Under the pieces are notes generated by a model, which was given only the letters and a program-made list of their open reading frames with translations, was not told the DNA's origin and did not search any database. From Leptodontidium sp. MPI-SDFR-AT-0119 (taxonomy: Eukaryota > Ascomycota > Leotiomycetes > Helotiales > Leptodontidiaceae), in the NCBI GenBank assembly GCA_020726505.1, contig JAHLEZ010000042.1, positions 306,656 to 370,655 of the forward strand: DNA of 64,000 nt, in the 5' to 3' direction. The translations under genes and the position numbers were made by a program. Of the stretch, positions 56,449 through 64,000 are shown piece by piece. Every line of letters begins with the position of its first letter. Position 1 is the first letter of the stretch.

Positions 56449-56679
56449 ATGGCTCCAACAGAGACAACCGCAAAGCCGAAGCAGCTAGAGCCGCCCAAAG
56501 TCGACCACAAACCTGAAACTGCGCAGAATCTGTCCACAGACGCAGCTACTACCGAGCATCTTCAGCGGACTGTCAGCAAAGCGAGTGAGCTCACAGACCC
56601 AGCTATGGAGGAGACTCTTCGAGTAACCTCACCCAGTTGGGAGTACGTATCCAACGGAGCGTTGGTAAAACACAGCTAA
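56449..56679 (+). pseudogene. Truncated paralogue of the AAA gene's 5' end
   Basis: A 76-residue frame MAPTETTAKPK... is preceded by a leader similar to that of the AAA gene: TATATAAGGGTA, a CATC-rich stretch, CTATCTACCAACCCTCC versus CTTTCTACCATCCCTCA, and ACAATG directly at the start. The first residues (MAPTET / MSPTEM) agree. The rest of the AAA gene is absent. It looks like the remaining 5' part of a tandem duplicate. A short product could still be made. Confidence 0.55.
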
Positions 56680-57321
56680 TAAATTCCTTAGCGATCTCCC
56701 TGTAACGCTCTTTGAACCAGAGCCGTTTGCTGGCGAGCGGAAGGAGTAGGATACTGTCTCGGATCACAGGGTTGGGTTGTTGGATTCAGGATCTTTAGTT
56801 TTGGGTCTTTCCAGGTTTGCTTTGAATGTATCAAATCGTTCATATTGTAAAATGCGAGCACGAAATCCTGGTGCAATGCAACCTCGAGAGAATCAAAATA
56901 ATGGCGTGCCCCGGCGAACGCCTATGCAAAATATTACTTTTCCAATCTAGCCTTAATCGAGTACTGTATGCATCATCAATTGATCCGCAAGTGACTTGCC
57001 AGGGGTGAATCGGCGAAGCCAGCTTTGCCTTCAAGCAGCTAAAGCATCATGCTGCATGCATAGGCCGCCGGTCCATCCACGGGACAACAGAGACAATTTC
57101 CTTAATCGACTGTCCCGCTTTGGCCGCGCAAGAATGGACCTCCGTTGCAGACAATGATACGAAGACTAATGAGTATATAAGGGTATAGATCCCCTCTGAA
57201 GTTTCGACCATCACCTTCTGTGTTCTCCAGCATCCAGCTCGTCAAGCATATTTCTGAAACTACGCCGTATATATCTTGTCTATCTCGTACATAAAGCTTT
57301 CTACCATCCCTCACGTTGACA

Positions 57322-59798
57322 ATGTCTCCAACAGAGATGGTTCACACCGGGGCCTCGTTGACCCAGGCACGTCCAAGCACACCACCTAGCAGCCCGACTG
57401 ATTCATCTGAGCATGTTGTCACTTTGAGCAGCGCCCAACAGTTCATTGAGATAGTGAGCGCCATCGTGGCCATGCAGATGGCTTCCTCTCCTGCCTCGAA
57501 ACGCACTTGCTCTCACGTACCACCTGAGAACCCAACCTTCCAAGCATCCGAACGACCTCTTACACTCGAGCATCTCGAGGAGCTCCTGCTGAAGCTCGTT
57601 GGAGCAAAGTCGACGGACTCCGCTGGGAAATCCGAAGACTCTGAATCCACTACCTCCGAAGACACTCAGCAAGAGGACGTAGTAGCTCCAGCATCGAGGC
57701 TGGAGTTCAAGACAGTGTATGAAGTGTATGTCTCCAGCCGTGTGCAAGTCCCATTCACAGCTAACAAGTTAATTTTCATCCAGTTGGGACTCGAAGGCGC
57801 ACAAGTACACCATCCGAGAATCGGCGGAACCGAAAGTGGACGAATTGGATCAATATGCATTTGTTGTTCGCGGACGGGTCGGTCAGTATATCAACCCCAA
57901 ACGAACGGGCACTACTGACGAGGATACTACTAGACCGAGAGACAGAAGAGACGACTTTTCATGTTGATATCAAATCAGAATGGCTGCGAGATGTCTTGAG
58001 AGACGTATTGAAGGATGTCCAAGTGATTAGTCTGAAGGATGGTAAACTTTCTGTAAGCCAACCCCTCCAGCGCAATGAAACCAGGTACTCAACCGAGATC
58101 AGGTCGAACAAAAACTTCTGTTCCACTATCTTCCTGAGCTCGAATCATGCCAAATCTGGAATGAGATCGCTCCGCTCGACCAGCTGGGCTCAGAGCACAT
58201 CAGACTGCTTGTTGACTACCTCAAGCAAACATATGAAACTACGACGCGGCATCTCGAATCCCTTTTACAGAGTGGCGAGATCACATACGACCTTCTCTGG
58301 GCCCTTTTCAAGCCAAACAGCTTTGCATTCACCACTTGCTCTGGTACACAGAGGCCGCGATGTGTCAAGTATGACTTCGGCGAGGAGAAGAAAACAAAAT
58401 CCGGGTCGAAGTATTGGAATATCGAGTGCCGGTATCTGGATTTCGATGGTGCAGACCTTGGAGAGTCCTCGATCGAGCTGAAGATTCCCATGTTCCGTGG
58501 GGTGAAGCGGATCAACGCCCTTCAAGCGTTTCCCCTTCAGTACCATTCAGACGCCAACCGCGTTAAGGCCGATCTTCTCAGGTGCGGACGGGAGTTCGTT
58601 CGCTTGATGGGAACGCACCACCTTCACTGCCGGGGCACAGCCTTCGTCATGTTCAAAGGGAAGCAAGTGAAAATATCTGTCGACAGCCGTATTATGATTG
58701 ATGCGGCCTTCTTCAGGAAGATGAACCCCAATTATTCCAGACGAAGCATCACCGAAGACACCGATGCGGGGTCAATTCCCTTATTTGACCTCATCCGTGT
58801 CTCAAGAGAGCCACCTCCCGAATGGGTGAGAACTAATGGCATGGAGCCTGCTGATCTGACAGACGATGATTTCCTCATTTGCTGTCCCACGGTGCCAGGA
58901 TTCAGTTTCAACGACAAGTTGTGGGGTAAGATATTTCCTCTCTATTAGTGATTGTCAACCTAATTCTTCAATCACAGCAGAGTTTGCTGTCGCCGATATC
59001 AAGGAAATCCAATGGTCTTCTACGCCTTTTGACTGCTTGACGATTCCTAACGAACAAGAAGAGGCCGTCATGGCACTCCTAGAGACTAAAACTCGTCAAG
59101 TGCCCGGGTTTGGATTTGATGACTTCGTTGCTGGGAAAGGGCGTGGTGTCAATATACTCTTGCAGTATGACCCTCACTCCCCATCTTATCTCCACCTACT
59201 CACGTGAAATCAAGTGGCCTCCCTGGACTCGGAAAGACTCTGACAGCTGAAGCGGCATCTGAACGTCTCGAATTACCGCTCTACTCGGTATGAAGACCTT
59301 GTACTGTATCTTGTTGAAGCCTTGCTGACTCTCTCTCAGATCTCTGCTGGTGAATTGAGCACCAAAGCAGCGCAGCTGGAAGAGCAACTCTCGGTCATTT
59401 TTCAGATCGCCAGTCACTGGAATGCAATTCTTCTTCTAGACGAAGCAGATGTGTATTTGGAGGCACGATCGCCCCAAAATCTGGAACGCAACGCCCTCGT
59501 TTCAGTGTTCCTCCGTAAACTGGAATATTGTGAGGGAGTCATGTTCCTCACGACAAACCGCGTGTCTCAATTTGATCTAGCGATTCTTAGCCGAATTCAT
59601 CTCATGCTGAGATATGACAACTTGAGTAAAGATGCGAGGAGTGAGATCTGGGGCCAATTTCTTTCTCGAGCAGCTACTCCCTGCGGAGATGCAGACATTA
59701 AAGATTGTGGACTTTGGGGACTGTATAGGGGACTTTGGGGGCAAGGGCATTCTAGGGACAAGAGAATTCCCGACTTGGACATTGACGACAAGGATTGA
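57322..59798 (+). CDS. Fungal AAA ATPase, 720 aa, with unusual C-terminus
   Basis: Seven exons (57322-57725, 57784-57881, 57934-58052, 58103-58925, 58978-59164, 59215-59287, 59340-59798) give 720 residues; introns are 50-58 bp and all phases match. The N-terminus is Ser/Thr-rich. The middle (about 130-480) has the pattern known from fungal AAA proteins with a DUF7025-like region (YAFVVRGRVD, LFKPNSFAFTTC). The ATPase domain has HGLPGLGKT (Walker A, about 544-552, Leu for the usual Pro), ILLLDEAD (Walker B, about 598-605) and LTTNRVSQFD (sensor 1 region). After YDNLSKDARSEIWGQFLSRA the expected C-terminal helices are replaced by a Gly/Trp/Asp-rich tail encoded by short repeats. These proteins are common in ascomycetes; function is unknown. 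Probably transcribed, since all splice sites are intact. Confidence 0.88.
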
Positions 59799-59866
59799 GG
59801 ACAAAGGAATAGAGGACAATGGATTAGAGGACAATGGAATAGAGGATAAGGACTTTGGGGGGGGGA
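59796..59866. repeat. Short minisatellite, about 15-bp AGGACAATGGAATAG units
   Basis: Three to four units with single-base changes (AGGACAAAGGAATAG, AGGACAATGGATTAG, AGGACAATGGAATAG), followed by GGACTTTGGGGGGGG. A related GACTTTGGGG repeat lies just upstream inside the AAA gene's last exon (59707-59742). Confidence 0.85.
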
Positions 59867-59970
59867 GGGCGGCCATGTTTGCCGTACCAAGGTTCGACAT
59901 CGGTAAAACCGGCAAAGAATACCAGCAAACGAGTGAGAATAAAAGTCTTCTCAAAAACATCTTGAAGTGA

Positions 59971-60833
59971 ATGAGTCTCTCACATCACGAGGTAGCTAGG
60001 AACGAAGAGCGTACCTTTACATCACCGTATAGGTTCTTCTACTACAATTTTCAAATCTTTCTTCTACCCCTCCCTGTTGTGACTTGGCTCTTAGTTCTCT
60101 TCTCCCCAAGGAGTATGAATTTGCGAGCCATAGCAGCCACAAGTCTGACGATGGTCTCTGGTATGATGGGAGGCCTGAACAAAGTAAAGAGAGAGTTGTG
60201 TTGGAAATTGTGATTTTCGGTGGGGATGCTTGAGACACTGTAAAATGGCCATCAACGTAGCATATGTCTAAATAAGCATAAATTAAGCAACAAACTAGGA
60301 GTGGAATTTTGAGTTTGTAGAATGGCTTGCTAAAGTGGAGTAATACACCAAGGATGACTTGTCCGCTCGACTAGAGGGCGCGCACCAGTCGTCACTGATA
60401 CCCCCCCCGGCTCAGTCGCCCACCTGCGTATTCTATACACGGCCCGGCGCTGTATCGCTTTCCCAACACACCGGATCAGCATAAAGACACCATAGAATAC
60501 GAGGTATTAGCCTCACAAAACGTTCGAACCTCGCGATATGGGAACCTGGCAACAAGGAACAAGACACGCCAGCGTCGGGCACCAATTTTTGCTCCACTTC
60601 TCAAGGCTAGTGTGACACGCCGTCGCAAAGAGAGCAGTAAAAGTAGCTTGATTTCTGGACTTTTCCAATGAGTTCACTCTATTTACGAAACACTAGACAC
60701 CCGTCATCTGCACTGAACTGAACAACTACGCTCTGCACGAATAAGTTCTCGGTGCCGTGACTTCAGCTGAAAATATTAAACCTAAAAGATCTTCTTTGCG
60801 AGTACGATGTTTCAACAGTGAATGCTAAGATCA
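59971..60833. other. Intergenic
   Basis: No supported gene. Contains a run of nine C at about 60401 and moderately GC-rich sequence. The first 270 bases have overlapping short frames on both strands with no motif. Confidence 0.4.
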
Positions 60834-61852
60834 TTAGCCCTTAGTCATTGATGAAAGAGAGCCACATACGCTTTGTAATTCGAGCGCGGACGCAGCCGAT
60901 GTCGTCTCAGAAAGAAAGGTCACGGCGTCACAATCAGAAGACCAACGGCGCAGATTGTCCACGCCAACCGCGCCATCGTCCTTGACGTACTTTTGCATTA
61001 ATTCCATCATAATTAAACTAAGCGCTCTCACATCCCGAGGCTCGCCTTTCCCATCTACAGTTTCACAGCATTGCAGGTTCGCTGGTCTCGTCAGTTAAGG
61101 TTGAGGTTGGGACAAGATCGACTAACTATTTTGAGGTTGCCCTGAGCGCTGAGGAGGATAACAGAGCAGTGGAGAGATCCATGTTGGAACTTCTCGCGTT
61201 CGAGATAGACTAGGCCACAGATGATCTTGCGTGCTGTGTTAGCGAGTATACTGCACTAGACATAAAGAATCTCACCTGCTTGAGGATTGCTGCCAGCTGC
61301 CACTCAGTGGGATACTTGGCGCCCTCGACAATCTGCAAGAGAGAGATGGGCAGGTGTTCGAGGAAGATGTAAAGGGATGTTTCGGTGGTAAAGGCCTCGA
61401 GGACATCGACGATATTCTCGTGCTTGACGCGTTGGTGCCTTTCAAGTGCCTTCTCAGCAGCCGCCGAGGGAAACACTTTGATGGCAACCAGCCCAGCGTG
61501 CGGCGCTTTCCGTTCTGCCACCGTAATGGAGTTATCGAGGTGCTCGACAACGAGAACCTTCCTGTACCCATCCCACGGCGATCCCATTCGCACTTGAAAG
61601 TCTCGCGGGACGTTCCTTCTATACGCTTGAACCTTGACCGTCTCAGTAGTAGCTATAGGATCTCCTCATCATCCGAGGGGCGGTATCGTTCTTGCTCGAC
61701 CTGACCGGACTGCTCCCCAGGGACAAGTTGTGACCAGGAGAGCTGGAGCGTTGGAGCTGCTCACCAGGAATATCACGAGTTGCGTGAGACGACGCCTCGC
61801 CTTGTGCCTTGCTGAAATCGACAGCCGTATATCGTCGGGACTGTGAATCCAT
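60834..61852 (-). pseudogene. Protein kinase-like gene, truncated or degenerate
   Basis: Coding blocks read leftwards: an N-terminal Ser/Arg-rich block from ATG 61852 (MDSQSRRYTAVDF), then in another frame FQVRMGSPWDGYRKVLVVEH, GLVAIKVFPSAAAEKAL (likely ATP lysine), NIVDVLEAF and YIFLEHLPISLLQI. After a clean intron (61275-61226) comes CGLVYLEREKFQHGSLHCS (H-G-S-L in place of HRDL, so no catalytic Asp) and ILLSAQGNLKI. The last block (about 61050-60834) reads GEPRDVRALSLIMMELMQKY and ends at a TAA. The first and last joints do not splice in phase. Activation-loop and catalytic motifs are missing, so it is at best a pseudokinase. It resembles divergent fungal kinase-like proteins. Confidence 0.6.
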
Positions 61853-62043
61853 GTCGGAGACCTCGACGACTTGGGAACGAAAGGTTGGATATCGATCGAT
61901 ATTCAAGTCGGGAGGGCCGAAGAGCGAGCGAAAGGTGTGGAAGGGGATGGATAAGCGTCGTAACAGTCCAACTCCTGGGGAAGGTGGCCTGGCTGAGCGT
62001 GGATGGTTTTGTTGAGGGTGTGAGCTTGCTTACAGCGTTTTAC

Positions 62044-62090
62044 TTCGCCCAGCCTAGCCTATGCCGTAGGCTAGGCTAGGCTGAGTGCCC

Positions 62091-62126
<36 letters not shown>

Positions 62127-62235
62127 TTGGCTGGGCTGAGGCCAGGCTAACCAGAGTATACCTCAGGCGAGGCTAGGCTAGGCTGACCATAGTAAAAGGC
62201 TAGGAGTAGGAAGGCTGACCAAGGCTAGGGGTAAA
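62044..62235. repeat. TAGGC-type repeats around a 35-bp poly-C run
   Basis: Poly-C occupies 62092-62126. On both sides AGGCTAGGCTGA-type repeats occur, including the near-palindrome AGCCTAGCC..GGCTAGGCT (62051-62078) left of it and GGCTAGGCTAGGCTGACC (about 62168) right of it. No coding sense. Confidence 0.85.
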
Positions 62236-62239
62236 AAAT

Positions 62240-64000
62240 AATATCCGGGTAAGGAAAATGGATTTTTTCAAAGAATATCTGGTATCATATATGCCAACTC
62301 CTCTTTCTTTCTCTTCTTACTTGATCTCCACCTATTCTGTGCTTTCCGGGCCAATCTACCCGTAGAATTGACTGCCCGCTGCCTCCTTTAGAAGTCGATT
62401 AGAGGCTTTTCTAACGGAATCGGCTTTGAGTCGAGCTATACCTTTAGTTGATCTTCGGGCTCGTCATTTTCCAACCAAGTCATATCTGTCTCCTTTTGGA
62501 AATCATCCATGGTACAAGCTCTTGGCCGCTTCCCCCTGCTTCTCCAGTACCTTCAATGTCGTAATCGAGATATTCGTTCCATAAGAGATCAAGAGTGTTC
62601 TTTCCGCGAGTAAGCTAGGTCTTGGGGTAGTCTCTCTACGTGTTTTAGAAGTATTTCCACTTTGACTGAGGCCTGGTAATAACGGCCGTATATATAGCAC
62701 CTGTTTGATCTGCCTTGTCAAAGTATTCGTTGAGTTTAGTCCACGAATTGACTGTACAACTCTTTAAATACTCAAGAGATGGAGTAACTAGCTTTAAGTT
62801 GTTGCATTTGGCTGTGAGATTATTACGTGTCTTTTCCATGTGTTTGAGAAGTATATTAAGCGTTAGCATGTAGTTAGAGATCGTACCACGTGAAGAATTA
62901 GCCAAAGAACCTTCGCCACGCAAAGTAAGGTCGTAGAATGGCTTTAAAACAGCTAGTACTTTTGTAAGAGCTTGCTAATCGTTTGCAGTTAAAATATCAT
63001 GTGATAGCAGTTGCTCTTGCTCTTCGTTAAATTGAGCTCTTTTTCGTGCCTCCGCGCCATGCATATACTCGGCGAAGTTGATACAAAAGTGGTCGATTCG
63101 GTCCCGTAGCTTGATAGATCTCTTAATCATAGAATATAAAGAGTTCTAGCCAGTAGCGTTATTAATCACTAAGTTTAGGTGGTTAAAGTCTCCCTTTTCT
63201 TCGCTATTTAGGCCTCTGATATCTGCAAACTTTTCCCGGCGCTGTGGCGATCGAGTGATGAAAATAATGATATTATGGAGCTTTCTAATAGGTCCCCCTC
63301 TTTCTCCACAACTTTAATTCTTTGATTAGATCTTTGTAGACTTGATTGACTTCTTGCTCAAAAGCATTATATTTCGTACTAAAAAGAAAGGTTTTGGTAG
63401 ATAGGTTGATTACATGGCCCAACAGCGAAGGCGACGTGCTTTACGCCTCTGGGCGGTTATATCAGGAAAGAAGTGCTTAAGAATAGCTTCAATGGCGGTA
63501 TCGTTATTAGTCGCATTGTTCGTGACGAAGTAGCTAATATTGTCCTTCAATTCGTAGTCGTTGATCACTTGTATAATAACCTCCGCTTGATTCTCCCCCG
63601 AATGAGAGCCATGGAGCTGTCGAATAGCCAGAAAAGTCTAGAAATCAAGAATTATTAAGTTAGCCATGTTTTCAAAAAGTGAAGGTATGTGGTGAGAAAA
63701 TCCAACAAATGCGCATCGGCGAATTGTTCATTTGCCGCGCAATATTATAAAAATCTAAGTAGTACGTTTTGATAAGCTGATTAAGCACTATTAGAAATAT
63801 TTAACTATCTCCTAGAAATGTTGCGTGGCAGATGAGAAATAATCAAGTGAAGTTGGACCGGATACGGGGGGCACTTCTAATATCCGACTAAAAACATTAA
63901 GGTAAACATGACTTACTGATTTATTAACTCCTGTGGCGTCTATATAATGTGCAACGATGCCTATTAGAGCCAAATGGTTGGGAGAAGTCCAAGATTAATG
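62240..64000 (-). mobile_element. Second hAT-like transposase relic, runs to the right edge
   Basis: The clearest part, 62923-62503, reads LANSSRGTISNYMLTLNILL, TPSLEYLKSCTVNSWTKLNE and AVITRPQSKWKYF, the C-terminal half of a hAT transposase. Upstream pieces up to about 63440 carry GHVINLSTKTFLF and HGAEARKRAQFNEEQEQLLS with several stops. It is distinct in sequence from the hAT at 19898-24220. Ends were not found; the 5' side lies outside the window. Confidence 0.65.

Noticed and set aside
1..64000. CRISPR arrays, rRNA or tRNA genes, and Starship-type DUF3435 tyrosine recombinase
   Set aside because: No regularly spaced repeats, no convincing RNA gene and no captain-like protein were seen.

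Overview
The window looks like the genome of a filamentous ascomycete (Pezizomycotina). Nearly all intact genes are split by 45-60 bp introns with GT..AG ends and CTAAC/CTAAT-like branch sites. The protein families are typical of such fungi: HET, DUF3455, DUF7924, fungus-type MFS and Baeyer-Villiger monooxygenases, and fungal AAA and kinase-like proteins. Long AT-rich stretches hold transposon relics whose premature stops are mostly TAG/TAA where CAG/CAA is expected, which is the usual footprint of repeat-induced point mutation (RIP). I cannot place the genus.

Layout. 1-0.7 kb: edge of an unknown coiled-coil gene. 0.9-2.5 kb: dead Tc1-like transposon with precise ends. 3.0-7.0 kb: intact Baeyer-Villiger-type monooxygenase and intact MFS transporter, transcribed towards each other. 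7-16 kb: AT-rich, RIP-like desert with a 757-bp non-autonomous element, a degraded coiled-coil gene and a solo LTR. 16.2-16.9 kb: secreted DUF3455 protein. 18.9-27.1 kb: Helitron remnant whose helicase gene is split by a 4.3-kb hAT element with an 8-bp target duplication. 28.4-29.3 kb: hemolysin-III/adiponectin-receptor-like membrane protein. 29.5-32.4 kb: dead pogo-like transposase and a Tad1-like LINE fragment. 32.6-36.1 kb: abruptly GC-rich island with an intact 566-aa SANT/Myb-like gene. 36.3-43 kb: kinase-like gene that appears to be interrupted by a 5.2-kb TA-flanked element. 44-52 kb: BTB-like protein, 655-aa fungal protein, PD-(D/E)XK-like protein and DUF7924 protein. 52-62 kb: small unknown genes, short repeats, a partial tandem copy of an AAA gene, the 720-aa AAA ATPase and a degenerate kinase. 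62-64 kb: C-rich repeat and a second hAT relic running off the edge.

The main discovery candidate is 37311-42519. It has pogo-like terminal inverted repeats flanked by TA, about 1-kb inverted arms, an uninterrupted pogo/Fot1 DDE transposase, and, between the arms, an uninterrupted gene encoding a HET domain fused directly to seven near-identical WD40 repeats with no NACHT domain. It reads as a transposon carrying an allorecognition-type gene as cargo. The monooxygenase and transporter may form a small metabolic or export module, and the two PD-(D/E)XK-like genes lie on one strand. These functional links are inference.
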